64,000 nucleotides of DNA from Aplysia californica (GCF_000002075.1 NW_004797318.1:1036995-1100994); one strand, 5' to 3'; positions 46,111 through 59,838 are shown, numbered from the stretch's first letter. Notes: generated by a model from the sequence alone, not told the origin. Numbers and translations: made by a program.

Positions 46111-46615
46111 CGCAAATTAGGCTGCTAAGCTTTATAATTTTAAGCACGGCGACATGGCGTTTTATTTAGCACTAGAATAGATCTAGATCTAGGGCTGATC
46201 GCGCAACGCGATCTATCTAGATCTAGATCAGATTCTATATATATCTAGATTTAGAAGTAAAGACTAACGTTACACAAGCCAGAAACAACACAACCTAGAC
46301 TCTTGACCCCATCATAACATAATAATCTGGCTTTTAGACTTTTAGGCTAATCAAGATTTCTAGTCTAAGTCCCAAGGCATGTTTAAAGACAAGGAACAAG
46401 CATGCACCTGAGATATATTCCACATTTTTCTTTCTTGGCAGCTTATAAAGAGCGAAGACTGTAGATCTAGATCTAGTGCCACTTCCCGTCACGAAGTCGA
46501 AGTCAAAAGTTTGCCATTGCTTTGGTCACCTCTACGATGAATACGGTACGCTACGCAGCTAGCAGTGTGTGTGCTGCAAGATGTTGAAAGCAAAACCGGA
46601 AACACAAAACGCTGC

Positions 46616-46618
46616 CAT
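46616..46618 (-). other. MRPS24: Candidate MRPS24 start codon
   Basis: An ATG on the - strand opens a reading frame MAAFCVSGF, which resembles the start of human MRPS24 (MAASVCSG). The frame ends at a stop after about 19 codons and no convincing GT donor in the right phase was found before it. The only phase-0 GT (after MAAFC) has a poor context. This is therefore a candidate, kept because it sits in a promoter-like, repeat-free stretch in the right direction. Confidence 0.25.
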
Positions 46619-46624
46619 TCGTTG

Positions 46625-46760
46625 GAAGTGCCACCTCTTGTTATTGGTCAGTTATATTTATCCAGCGAATGAAAATATTCCATGGAAAGTTTCACATAAC
46701 GGAAGTACGTAATCTGGATGACGGCCATTTTTGTATCACTCTCTGGACTATTACACGTCT
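46625..46760. promoter_or_regulatory. Probable bidirectional promoter of MRPS24 and SAR1
   Basis: This stretch lies between the candidate MRPS24 start (leftward) and the candidate SAR1 first exon (rightward). It has an inverted CCAAT box (ATTGGTCA, about 46643-46650), an ETS-like core (CGGAAGTA, about 46700) and a YY1-like GCCATTTTTG (about 46724). These motifs are typical of promoters of housekeeping genes. No TATA box is placed with confidence. Confidence 0.4.
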
Positions 46761-46824
46761 TTAGGGAAGACGGCATTCGTGACAGCGAATCATAAACTTG
46801 TAGTGGATTTTGCGGCGTCAAATA
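46740..46824 (+). other. SAR1: Candidate SAR1 5' UTR exon 1
   Basis: The first SAR1 coding exon begins at a splice acceptor (51961-51962) with 5' UTR sequence, so a non-coding upstream exon must exist. A strong donor, AATA followed by GTAAGT (GT at 46825-46826), lies just after the promoter-like stretch. The left end is only approximate. If right, intron 1 is about 5.1 kb. Confidence 0.35.
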
Positions 46825-47692
46825 GTAAGTTGTAACCCATGTCAATGCTGCGGTGTGATTATATAAAGCTGAAGATGTTTGCACTTTCCGCTTATATTGC
46901 CTAGTTTTGATTGATCACTCGTCCACACCCAAAATATGTGTGTGTGTATAAAAACGGACAGAGATACGACCACTGCTGTCAAGTGACACATCATGATCAA
47001 CATCCATGAATGGTTTTTAGATTCAAGGACTGCTCCCGTTTGGTTTATTGAAATCTATACCATTGACTGAATGGTGATATGGACATTCGGGGCTAGTAGG
47101 AGGGAGTGTAAGGCTGGATCTAGATCTAGATCAAGGACTTTTGAAAGTATTGGATGATGATGATTCTCACTTGAAAGTCAACTTAACTCTCCAACTCAAA
47201 GTTCATATTGGGCCTGGGGCAGTAGTGTAGACCCCAGTCTGACACTGCCTGATTGTAGTGTCAGTAGTGTGTAGTCAGATGGTAAGTCTAGATATCCAGA
47301 TAGATCTACTGTGGGGCACTCCTGTACAATTGCGGTCCTGTTTAGGGATACAACTCATTTTGACCCCACCAACGATTACTTCTGGTTCTAAACAATTACC
47401 ATTTGATGCGCGTGCCGATAGGCCTCTATGGAGAATAGCCAATCAGTCCTAATTGCAAATCATCAAATTATGGCCAAATTGAGGGGGGCGCAACCCCCCA
47501 TGTTTTTTGTTAGGTGGTCAGGGGGGGGGGGGGCAAGACCCCCCTTGCCTTGTTAACTATATTAAAATGTGACATTTTTCTGTAGGAAGTGCCTATTTGC
47601 AAAGCTGCGTTGCGATTTACGCCAGTATTAATAAAATGCCGCGTTGCGATTAACGCCAGTGCTAAATAAAACGCCGTGTGTTAAATATAAGG

Positions 47693-48993
47693 AAGGGCCA
47701 CCTCTATTCTCACCCGGGATGAGAATAGTGCAGGCTAGTCTTTTGGCTATTCTCACCCGGTGCGCGTTCACTGTTATAGCCTAGATCTAGGCCAACAAAT
47801 TTTGCGTTCACCCTAAAACCACAGAATTCTACACTGTGATAACAGAAAAATTGTAGAATTCTGTGCCGTGAACAAACGTTCCATTACAACTGTAGCCTAC
47901 TAAAAGCGTACACTTTTGTATGTGGGCAGTGGAGAGAGAGAAAGAGACAGAGAGAGGAGTAGCGTGAGAACTTCCGGTCAAAACAAAATGGCGACCTGCG
48001 TAGTTCTGCTCGATTCGAAAAGTTAAATAGCCGTAGCATCTTTGTAGACAACCAAATTAATGGAGGTATGGAAGTGGCTATTCTCATCCGGGGTGAGAAT
48101 AGAAAAACGATTTACCTCTCACCCCGGGTGAGACTTGCCAGCGTAGGCTATTCTCACCCGGTGCGAAACAAGACCTGCTTTTCCTCATTTTGGAATACTG
48201 TCTATCGGTGTGGATGATCAAATTGATAAAAGCCAAGAAAAAATTACGTTATATAGCACAAAAGTAAGCTAATTTGATTGTCTTCAAAGATGCTATGGCT
48301 ATTTCACTGTTCGAATCGAGCCGAACTACGCGGGTCGCCATTTTGTTTTGCCCGGAAGTTCTCGCAAGATCTACTCCTCCCCTCTCTCTCTCTCTCTGTC
48401 TCTTTCTGAATACTGTCTATCGGTGTGGGCGATCAAATTGACCAAAACAAAGTTAAAAAATGATGTTAAAACACAAAAGTAAATTAATTTGGTTGTCTAC
48501 AAAGATGCTACGGCTATTAACTTTTCGAATCAAGCAGAACTACGCAGGTCGCCATTTTGTTTTGACCGGAAGTTCTCATGCTACTCCTCTCTCTGTCTCT
48601 TTCTCTCTCTCTCTCTCCACTGCCCACATACAAAATTGTACGCTTTTAGTAGGCTACAGTTGTAATGGAACGTTTGTTCACGGCACAGAATTCTACAATT
48701 TTTCTGTTATCACAGTGTAGAATTCTGTGGTTTAGGGTGAACGCAAAATTTGTTGGCCTAGATCCAGGCTATAACAGTGAACGCGCACCGGGTGAGAATA
48801 GCCAAAAGACTAGCCTGTACTATTCTCATCCCGGGTGAATTTACGCTTCGTTGTCGAAAAAAAATGATGTTATTTTAGCTCAAAAGTAGACTAATTTGGT
48901 TGTCTACAAAGATGCTACGGCTATTTCACTTTTCGAATTGAGCCGAACTACACCAGTCGCCATTTTGTTTTGCCCGGAAGTTCTGGCTACTCC

Positions 48994-49040
<47 letters not shown>

Positions 49041-49130
49041 TCTCTCTCTCTCTCAACTCAAGAGTGCTGGAACGTTTGTTCACATTGGTATCACAGTAAA
49101 TGCACACCGGCTGAGAATAGAGGTGGCCTT
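47693..49130. mobile_element. Composite fold-back element
   Basis: The outer ends are inverted copies (AAGGGCCACCTCTATTCTCA and, from the right, AAGGCCACCTCTATTCTCAG). Inside are two long inverted arms of about 355 bp, 47708-48061 and 48483-48838, nearly identical by eye, plus partial direct copies at about 48260-48410 and 48885-49050. The word CTATTCTCACCCGG recurs at least six times, often in palindromes. Each unit carries GCCATTTTGTTTTG followed by CCGGAAGTTCT and a CT microsatellite. No coding block was found. Confidence 0.75.
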
Positions 49131-49393
49131 ATTATATGGCCTTACACTTGCCTTTTGTTTGTATTGTAATTGTAACACAGTCACCCCCTATAATCCTATA
49201 TTATAGGTTATTTTTATACCTAGGCTGATTAAGTAGACTAGGTCTATTCATGTAATCACAAGGACATAAATTATAAATTCACTTAGTTTTCTTCTATTCC
49301 CACCCAGGTTGGAATACAATTTTCGATTCTCTCCCGAGGGGGGTAAAATATTTTGCCAATTTTTATGTTCCCACCATTTTTTCCCCGAAGTGA

Positions 49394-50178
49394 TTATTCG
49401 GACTCGAGTCCGAATATGAAAAAATGTTATTCGGACTCTGATTCTTGTCCAGCATGACATCACTTCCAACTTCCTGTGACTCGTGACTCCGGCTTCCTGT
49501 CTTGCCTCACTCGTGACTCGCCTCAGGCTGGGTAGAGACCGGGATCACTTCGGGCTAATCTTATGATGAATTTGAGGCCGGCCTGAAAAGTTATAGCGCT
49601 TCTAATAAATGTTTATTTGTCAAGAGGTCATCAGAAGCAATTAAAGATGGCTCGTTAGCGTGTGTCGGGGTCGGATGGGCGACCTGCACACACGTGTGGC
49701 TGTGTGCGTGGGGGGGGGGGGGGGCACTATCGGTCCGGGCGTTGAACGTCGCATACGCGTCAGTCTTTTTCCCCTCGGCAACTGATCATTATTACAATAA
49801 TAAGCTAGTCTTGACGTAGATCTACGTAATGAATTGTGCGCTGGTCTATGGAATCAAAAGTTGCCGTATGCTCAGCTCTACACAGCAACACAACTTTTTT
49901 TTTCTGGATAAACAGCTCATAATATGCAGTTGCCAGGTGGTCTGCTAATCTTCAATTTCACCTTTTTCTACAACAAAGAAAGTGGGAAACATGGGGGGGG
50001 GGGGGGGGGCGTATCAATGAGGCGGCGGGCATCGGATTGGCAGAAAAGGTGGGGGGGGCTAAAAAATGGCGGAAAATTGGAAGCACTGAACGTTAGAACT
50101 ATAGAACGAAGGCACTTCCTTTTTTCCGGACCCGAGTCCGAATAACATTTTTTCATATTCGGACTTGAGTCCGAATAA
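49394..50178. mobile_element. TIR element with palindromic ends
   Basis: The ends are about 46-bp inverted repeats, each built of two ATTCGGACTC-type palindromes (left TTATTCGGACTCGAGTCCGA; right arm ends GACTTGAGTCCGAATAA). A further palindrome follows outside at about 50188-50212. The interior holds long G runs and no coding block. Confidence 0.55.
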
Positions 50179-52001
50179 AGAAAAAATGTTATTCGGGCTC
50201 GAGTCCGAATAACGACGGCCTTTTTTCCCCCGCCGACCGACCAACTATTTGTTTCCATAATTATTTGTTTTTCCAATTACCGATTTAGGCCTGGTTAAAT
50301 TTAAATAGTGGCTTTACTTGGTGTGTGAATCTCATTCTTTTTTTTTCTTTTTAAATTGTTGACTCAGAAGGACCAAATTTTATCTCTTCAATTGCAAATT
50401 TTCTTCAGCTTCTGGGGGCCCTTGACCTGGTGGGATGCCAAAACCAGAGCACCACTTTACTTTTTAAAAAGCTCATTGCTGTTTCCAAAAGATAACTTTT
50501 TCAACACTTCTACATCATGTCATGTATACTTCGAGTTGAGGAAGTAAAGGCGGCCTGGAAAGGAACTGGCCACCCGACCCCAATATGCCGAAGGCCCAGG
50601 AAGTTGTCTCACTAACAAGGCAATCCCCAATGTCCGGATCGGATGCGGGAACAACTTTACTTTTACTACATATATAAATTCTGATAGTAATATACTTTAG
50701 ACCAACATATGTCTATACTAAAAAAGAGGCACAAAAAGAGCATTTTGGAAATTTTGATGCTGAAACCTTTGAATTTGGTTTAAAAACATATTTTTTATAC
50801 CGTCCAACCAGAATCCTGTCTCCATAGACAACTATTTATGACTACTTCTTGTGAGTAACGAGTAGTCTGACCCCTTTGATTACTTGGGGTGGGAGGGCGG
50901 TAGCCCACCCAATCTATACAGTGTAAAGTTAGAGAACCAACACAGGCTTACACCGAGATATGAGAAGCCTCGTGGAGAGATGTCACAATTTTAGATTTTT
51001 GAACTGAAAGAAGGGGAAATATAAAAACAACAACAGATGAATGAGTAAAAGGCGGAAGAAACGAATAGGTTTTGACACTGTATGTATACAAGATCGAATA
51101 TATATCTTTGACAATGAATTTGCATCCCGATAATTACTCTTTTTAAAGTCTTCAATCAGGATAACTTGGATTTCAGAACGTAGCAAAGCACTATTTTTTT
51201 CTTTCAAAACTACATTCTTAAAAAAAAAATTAAGATAAAAATAAAGTAATTGGGAATTGTTAGTTTACGGAAAAAGGGATCGGTTCTTTTTCTCAAAGCA
51301 GTAATCTCGGGGATCGGTTCTAGAATCGATTCTTGGCCCACCAGTACTTTACACTTTACGCACATATCCTTGACCAGTACCAGTAGCTTGTCCATACTTC
51401 AAATATTCATACAAGCAAAAGTATGACACTTTATATTGACAAAACAATCTGTTTCCACTTCAGTAAAAAAAATGATACACTGAAAAATTATAAGTGTCCA
51501 CCCACTGTACTTTGAATAGTATCCAACAATGAATGTTGTTTAACACCGTTGAAATGGCGGTAGCCGGGGTTAAATTTAGATTTCAACCCTTGGCAGTCTG
51601 TAAGTTAAAGAGTGGTTAATAATAATGTTATATTATGATTTTAGAATTTTTTATGAGGGGTTTTATCAGATGATACTGTGACTGTATAGAACTCTGTTGA
51701 AAAACAATGTGTTGGCTGTACTAAAATATGTTTTGTAACGTTTCACACTCTGTATTTTATTTTTTGTTTCTCTCTCTTTATACTGCCTTGCAAGGACTGT
51801 TAGTTATCTGGTCTGACATTAAAAAGTAGACGTTTATAATGTTTAATCTGTCTCTTTTTTTATTCCTTTAAAACAGATTCTGGTACTTAGTTTGCATGAA
51901 CAGTCTACAAGGTTTTCAAGTTTTTTTTCTTTGGTAATAATTTTCTGATTTTGAATCCACAGGTTTTTTCAGCAACTGCAGGAAGCGTTAAAGAAGCAGC
52001 C

Positions 52002-55000
52002 ATGTTTTTAATGGAATGGTTCTCGTCTATGCTGAATTTTTTAGGTATGGTAATTCAGGTTTTTGTAATCGTACAATATTTTTTGGGTCACGGTCATCAT
52101 CATGTAGTAGGCCTATGGTAAATATTTTAGTATTCTTACTTTCCCTCCCGTCTCAACACTTAACTACCAGTTGTCTGTTTTCTATTATGGGCTGAGCCCG
52201 AATATCAACTTCATTTCCGTCACAAATTAATAGTTTTGAAATTTTTGATATATATATATATGGTTTTTAATTGAGGGATACCTCTCTAATCCTAACCGCG
52301 TAGTAAGTTTTGCTCCTTGGACTAGTCCAGGGTTTCAGGGAGGGGGGCACGCCCTCGTTTTAATACGTAATTGGATAATTTGCAGTTAGGTTTGAAATTT
52401 TCTTGAAAAATAATAATTATTGATGTGAGACAGTTTTAGCGACTTAATGTGTGATTTACAGCAAACAGTATCGGTATTGCAGTGCAATACGAAGCAGTGC
52501 ATCTGTATGCGTGAGCGAAAGTAAAAATTTACCAATGCCAGTATTTCTTTGCTGCTGAAATTGATATTGTTTTTCACTCTAAAAGGTCTGTATTTTCTTG
52601 AAATTGAAAGTTTTTCTTATTATACAGAGATCACTTAAAGTGAAATTCAAGAAGTCTAATTGTCTTTGACTGATTCTGTTGGTTGTTTACAATGTTTCGC
52701 ATTTTGGGAAAATGGTTCAAAATATAAATTGGTAATATGTCTATCACTGTATGAGCTATTTATCTTTTATTTAAAAAATGCCATGGGCTATATTAGAAAA
52801 TAAAAGTCCAATGTTAACTTTTTTTGGTTACGATTGTCTTTTGTTATTGATTACCAGCATGTTTAAACTGGAACGATGTAATCTTACTCTGTTTTCTTCA
52901 TTTCTTTATTGATTTTTGACTATGGATGAAATTCACACTAGGGTTTGGGAAGAAAGCTGGCAAGCTAATTTTGCTAGGCTTGGACAATGCTGGCAAAACT
53001 ACTCTGTTGGGTGTCCTCAAGGAGGGTCACATTGTGCAGCCGGTGCCCACCCTGCACCCCAGTAAGTTAGTTTGTGGGTCTAAAACAATAAGCTGGCAGA
53101 GGGCCTATGTGTTGTGTGTGCATTTTGGCATGGACACTATAATTGGAGTGTTGGAAAACTACGCAGCACTGTTTCTGAAGGCCAGCTTTCAAGGATTGAA
53201 CGGAAACTGACTGTTACTAACACAATGTGCTCCATCTTGATCCTGAATTGACTGACTATTTCCCCTCTCTTTTAGTTTGTAGTACGGATTTAACCAGCTA
53301 TTCTTGGTACAGTGTGGATGTGCATGGGCGTGCAAACCATTTTATGCAAAGTTTTGCTCTCAACGTTTTTTTGGGGGGATGGGGAGGGGGATAAATTTGC
53401 TGAATGAAAGAAGTGTATGGAAAGCACCCCCTCCCCTGAGCATCCACACTGTTGTCAGTAAATACTTGTAGGTAAATGTTTTTCTCCCCTGCATGCTCAC
53501 TGCTTTTTTTCTTTCTCTGTGCTTTTTTCACCCTCTGTGGCCAGGTTTATGGAAGAAATCGGGTAAATTAGTGTTCTTGGGCTTAGACAATGCGGGTAAA
53601 ACAACACTGCTGCACAGACTCAAAGATGACAGAATGGCCCAGCATGTACCTACGCTGCATCCAAGTAAGTTGTTTTTCAGTGGAGATAAGTCATAGATCA
53701 CTGGCGTTTGACCTAAACTTGCCTTGTCTTTTTGTTTCTAACCCTGAGAATTGCTTTGATTTGAAGAATGGCTTTTTTTAGTTGATGAATGTGACATTAA
53801 TGAAACAGTTTAAAAAAAAGTTTAACTAACCAGTGACGTAGCCTTGTTCCTTATAAATTGAACATTTTCAGTGAAACTAACGTACGTTTCATGTCTGTGT
53901 TGCTCCTTGATTTTCACAAATGATCAGATACTGGTCAAGAATTAATATGAATGTTACTTATACAGTCTTTCTGTTATTATCTACACTGAATGACTCAGGC
54001 AGATTATTGTGAATATAACTATTGATAAAAAATGCAATTTAAATCTAACAGTGTGGTATAACATGCATGATAATTTGTGCTGATTAAGTTAATAGAAATT
54101 TAACCAAAGTATTGTGAATGGAAAATATTCGGAGAGTGGTCCTTGGCTTTAGCAGTGATTGCTGATTTGCTAAGTGATGTGAAAAAATTACTGACACTAG
54201 TGAGCGGGTCCCTTTGTTAAGACATGCTTTACATAACATTCACTTCGTGTGTGCTCATCAGACTCAAATGTGTAAAAACACGATTCAGAACTCCCCATGA
54301 TTCATATTTTAATAATCTATTGATGCAGGTCATAGTTACTTTTTTTTTGGGGATGAACTTTGACAATGAGTGTGATAGTTGCACTTTTTAAAAACATTTG
54401 ATAATGTAACAGTTTTTTAGTTTAATAAAATCTTTTTTTTTTAAATTCTACTGGCAGGCATATATTTGATTCAAAGTCAAAGAATGCTGGTGCTTAAATT
54501 TAATGGTTAGTTAATGGTTTAAATATATGTTATTCATTTTGATTAATTGTTCAGTTTGTAATCCTCCCTGCCTTGTAGACATTGACATTAGTCTAATGGT
54601 GATTAGTAAATATATCTATTTTTTAAATGTGAAATGACACCCTCTCGCTCACTCTCTGTCTCATCTTTACTCAGCATCGGAAGAGCTGTCCATGGGAGGA
54701 ATGAAATTCACCACATTTGACTTAGGTGGCCACAGACAAGGTGAGTTTTGATTTTTAGAAGTTTTAGTAAGAGTTTTAAGGCATTTGCAACACAATTTCT
54801 TATAAAGTGTGAAAGATCAGAGGTACTGGGTGTTATAAGAGAGTAACGGGGAAAAGAAGGGGAGATATTGATGATATATGTTTAATTGGAAAGAAGGAGC
54901 AAACCGCACCAGGCCACCTGCCAACCACCCACAGGTGAATTTTAAGGGAAAAGTGTTTCTTTTGAACAGCTGAAGGAGCATGCTTAGTGTTGATGAGAAA

Positions 55001-56322
55001 GAGACCATACGAATGTTCATGTCTTTCTTCTGAGAAACAAGCGTGGAAATGCCAGTTATAGTTTGAAAGTTGATTTCCAAGTTATTGGTTTTTTTCTCAT
55101 CTTGCTATTCAATAATGGATTAAAACTAAAGCTGTGCTTTCTGGTACGAAGTTAACTCGAAAGGCGAGGGTTCCTATGTTTCTCCTTATATGTTAATAAT
55201 GTTTTGAACCATGGTTGATTTCACAACGGTATCGATTCTAATGAACAAAGTCTTTAATACTTTGAATAGTTTTTGCACAGTGGAATTTGATCAACTACAT
55301 TACTATTGGAATGACAGTGTCAAGCTCCTTTTTTTAGAATTTAGAATTCTCTAGACCTCTACAGCTCATAAGAAAACATTAAGTAGAAGAGAGATGGTTT
55401 TGTTGTTTTTTTTTGTGGGGGGGGGGGGGGGGAAGGAGTGATTTAACTGTTCCAAACTTAACCTGTGAGTTTGAAGTTGCAAAATTGTGGGATTCCCATG
55501 TAGGGTTTGAGTAGGCACTTCAGTGAAATTTTCAAACTTCTCCGGGGGCATTAAAATTTGGATTATTGAAAAGAGCTTGGCTTTCTGTTTTCAGAGCTTT
55601 TTAAATTTTTGCGCTATCTTTGTTAGTTTAGAAGCAGCGACCGTTTTTGTGAATCAATTTTCGCCCTGATTTGGCCAAATTTTTTAACTGCATTTTGTGC
55701 CACCAAAACTCGAAATTTTGCTTCACAAAGTCATAAAATCCTTAATAATAGTTGTATCGTGACCATTGAGGTATCATTTTGTTTGCTGTTTTATGTAGAA
55801 TCAATATATAAAAATAAAAGTCAAGTACATTAGGAGTAAAATTTTATTTACCGTTTAATTACGTCATAATCGTGACGTCGGGAGTCCAATGCCTATTTTC
55901 CCAAAAAAGATACGGGCACACTTTCCATACTAATGGTCCGATTTTCAAAAGAAAAACATCACTCATTTTGTTTTAAAGAGTTCTGTAACTTGCTATAGGG
56001 GAAAATGATTAAAATTGAAAGCAGTTTCAATCTTACAGGCATAACTCAAGCAGGAGGTTGACGGGTGCTCTGGGGTGTGGTTTGTTCTTTTTTTCCTTAT
56101 TAACAATCAACGGTCCTTATCTCTCCTCGTTCTTTTCTGTGTATGTTACTCTCTTGTAACACCTCTAGTCTTCGGGGCTTATAAGACCTATTTGTGTTGC
56201 AAGTGCCGTTAAACCCAAGCACAAGCATAACGCAGACTTGAAGAATATGAAAAAAATTCAACGAGTATGGTATAAAGCGGGAAATCACCATAGCATTATG
56301 ACAATTACTGGGGGTCATCAAT

Positions 56323-56375
<53 letters not shown>

Positions 56376-59300
56376 AATATATATATATATATACACACAC
56401 CATGCAATGGCTCATATCCCGAAGAACAGCGACACCAGTTCTATGATCTACTGAGTGAATTTTTAAACATCGTGGATGACAAAGATAATGTGACAATGAT
56501 GGGGGACTTAAACGGCAGAGTGGAAACAAGGAAGACGACGTGGAAGACATACATGCGGCCACACAGTGACAGGGATACAGATCAAAACAGCAATGGAGAA
56601 ATGCTATTACATTTGTGTGCAGAACATGAGCTCGTCATATCAAATACCTTCTTCCAACACAAAAGGAGTCAAGTTAAAGAAAGAAAATCTGGATCGGTAC
56701 TAACAATAGACCTAAGAAACTATATCAAACAAATAATTGCATCAGAAACTTAAATAGGCGTTTCTATTTAATTTTTGACTGTGTTAACAACACTAGTCGG
56801 GACTCTTCATACTAGATCTAGGCCCTAGGCCTACGCACGCAATGAAAGGCTTTGGGCAGGGGAAAAAAGGAGGGAGGGGCAGCTCTGTGAAAAGGAAATA
56901 CTTGGGTCTAAAAAGTCTCGTTTTCTTTATACTATCGAATGAACTAAGGCACAATGTGAGGTCAGTGATTATAAAACATTACCAAAATTGATTAACTTTT
57001 TGAACTAAAGTTTAAAAATCTCTTGGCGATGTATTTCCCTGTCTCGTACATTTCAAACAATGAAGAGAGGGAGCCAAAAGCTGAAGGCGAAAATGTGTGA
57101 CGTCACGACTCTGCGCGATGTCGCGGTGGAAGGGTTCAGCTAGGTTTTCGCGGATTTGGTTGATAAAAGGGTAAGACTACACTAGCCAAGGTAAGACTTC
57201 TACGATAACCATTTAAACGTTTTCTGGAAGAACAAAGAATGGTTTACCAACAAGGGTAGTTTGGAAAAAATATGACGAGAAAATTTATCAAAAATCTATG
57301 GTTTAAAAATTGTCTATTTTTCAACTTCAAATATTTCGAGACTCATTAGTCGCACATCGACCTGGAAAGAAGCGTTTTGAAGGCCATCCACAGGTCTTTA
57401 AAGACATGTATCGGACTTGAATGTTGGTCCCCTAAATTAAACAAAAATATGGGCAGTTTGAACCCACTGTCGCGATGAGACGTCATGTCCGGAAACAAAA
57501 CCCTATGGGACTTTCCGAAGCCAAATGACGCCATAGTGAGCGCGTTCACTGAAGTGCCTAGTTTGAGAGAACCTATTAAAAGTTTGATAAAAGATGGTGC
57601 TTTCGTCCTATGTTATCAGTTTTGGTCCTCGAATAATTAATTGTAAGAACTTATGGTTAGTTACACCCCTCTGTCATTTTAATAGCTTTGCATTCTTATG
57701 CCTTCTGATAATTTTTTGTTGTTCTTTGTTTGTTTGTTCTTACAGCACGTAGAGTATGGAAGGATTATTTCCCAGCTGTGGATGGTATAGTTTTCCTCAT
57801 TGACTGTCATGACAGAGCCAGATTTGTTGAAGCCAAGGCGGAATTAGACGTGAGTGCCCATGATACACTTCTGTTGTTGTTCCTCACTCCTGTTGTTATA
57901 GAAAGAGTGTATTTGGTGTCAAGTTCGTAACGAAACACCAGTCCACAAAATCGAGTCCAAACCACTTATTCAGGTTTCTATTGAAAATAATAAGTCGCTT
58001 GTAGCTTGTAAAAACTTTTGTTGCCAGCTTGTTTTGATACAGTTCTTTGCCAAGTACGAGACAGTTTTGTTGTTTTGCCACTGCAAATCATACTACTAGA
58101 AAATATTTTTTTAAAGAAGAACAGGGCTGAATGAAATTAATCATGTTGTGAATGTGCAGTGTCTTTGAGTGTGGCATTGATTTACGATGGGATTTTGTGG
58201 AGGGTTTAGGTGAAGAATCAGCTGTGATCGAGTTTTCGAACGTTAGATTCAGGAATAGAACTTGTTGTTATAAAATATTTTGTATGCTTACAAAAATTAA
58301 AGCTTGAAAAATTATGTGGCAATGGAGTCTTCTATAGTACTAGAAAAACTAAAAGCCTAATTTACGAGGACTTCTTAGTGTGGAGGGATGATTTTAAAAT
58401 GTTCATTTTTTCTCCTACATCACCTTTTTGTCTTCAGGGCATGATTTTGAAGCTAATTCGGTGCTGTATTCATTTTACTTAGATTTTATTTTGTTGGTGA
58501 CATTTTTCTATGTAAAGTTAACTCACTGACTACTGGCCCCTTTCACAAATCACTAGTGCAGAGTACTGTCATTTTTGGGGGTATTTCAAAACACAACCAC
58601 AACTATCAGAATTACCCTATTGTAATTATTTTTTGACACAGTAAAGTAACTTTCAAACTTAATCTATTGCAAAAAATTTAAGTTCTCTAGGTCTAATACT
58701 TTTACTTTAATTCTTTTGATTGTTTCAAAATTGGAATGAATTTGATTTTTCGAAAAATTTCCAGAAACATGACAGATAGAAGGAAATTCACAACAACAAA
58801 AATTAAAGTTCAAAGTGTTCTGTTTTGATTTGTATTCATGTGTGAGTGTTTGGTGAAAATATAAAAGCTGGTCTGTGCGTTTATTCAGACCCATATACTG
58901 AATTACATGAGACAGATGGAGGGAACGAAGTTGTGATTTCGTCGCGTGAACAACAACAACAATACTAGTGCTAGATCTAGCCCTAAAACTACGACTCGGG
59001 CCGTGTTCGGGTACATATCCAGGGTCCTAACTATCAGACATATCATGTCCTGAGTCACTAGAACAAGCAAAACGTGCAAAAGTATCGAAAACAGCGAAAT
59101 TATGTGATTCTTGTTCATGCGACCGTAACTTCAACACGATTGTCGGATTACTATCATTTGTATAGAAAAAACATAGCGCGAATTCCGGTCAGGTCAACCC
59201 CAGATGAGGTGACTGTCCTTAACCTTCAATTGCTTAAAAAGTTACCATGAAACTTCCGCCAAACTCGGCACGAAACGTAACAAGAGGCAAAACTAGCACC

Positions 59301-59642
59301 GGAGTCCGTTCCCTTACATGTGTCGGGAGTTGGGAGCACAAGATACGGAACAAAACCGCAAAGTCAACCCATGACGGGATCCGTAGTATGTGAGTTAAAT
59401 CTGTAATGTAGATGCCTCAGTGCCTGATCTAGAGGCTTCACCTACCTTCTTCTCTGTAAAAGAAAACCATTTCTATAAATATTCAGGAGGCCAGAAATTA
59501 GGTTTATTTATCCCTTGTTGTGCCATTAGTGAATCTTTGAACAGATTTTACAGTGCTGCCCAAGAGTGTTATTGTAATTATAAAAAATTATGAGCATATC
59601 TCCTCTCTCTCATTCTCTTTTTCTCTCTCTCTCTCTCATTCT

Positions 59643-59731
<89 letters not shown>

Positions 59732-59760
59732 TTCTCTCTCCCCCCCCCCTCTCTCTCTCT

Positions 59761-59838
<78 letters not shown>

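Larger units (their letters stand above)
46825..51962 (+). other. Probable first intron of SAR1, repeat-rich
   Basis: No coding block is recognised. The stretch holds a 1.44 kb fold-back element (47693-49130), a second TIR element built of ATTCGGACTCGAGTCCGAAT-like palindromes (49394-50178), and long G or C runs (for example near 47521, 49710 and 49994). The remainder, from about 50280 to 51960, shows nothing recognisable. Confidence 0.4.
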
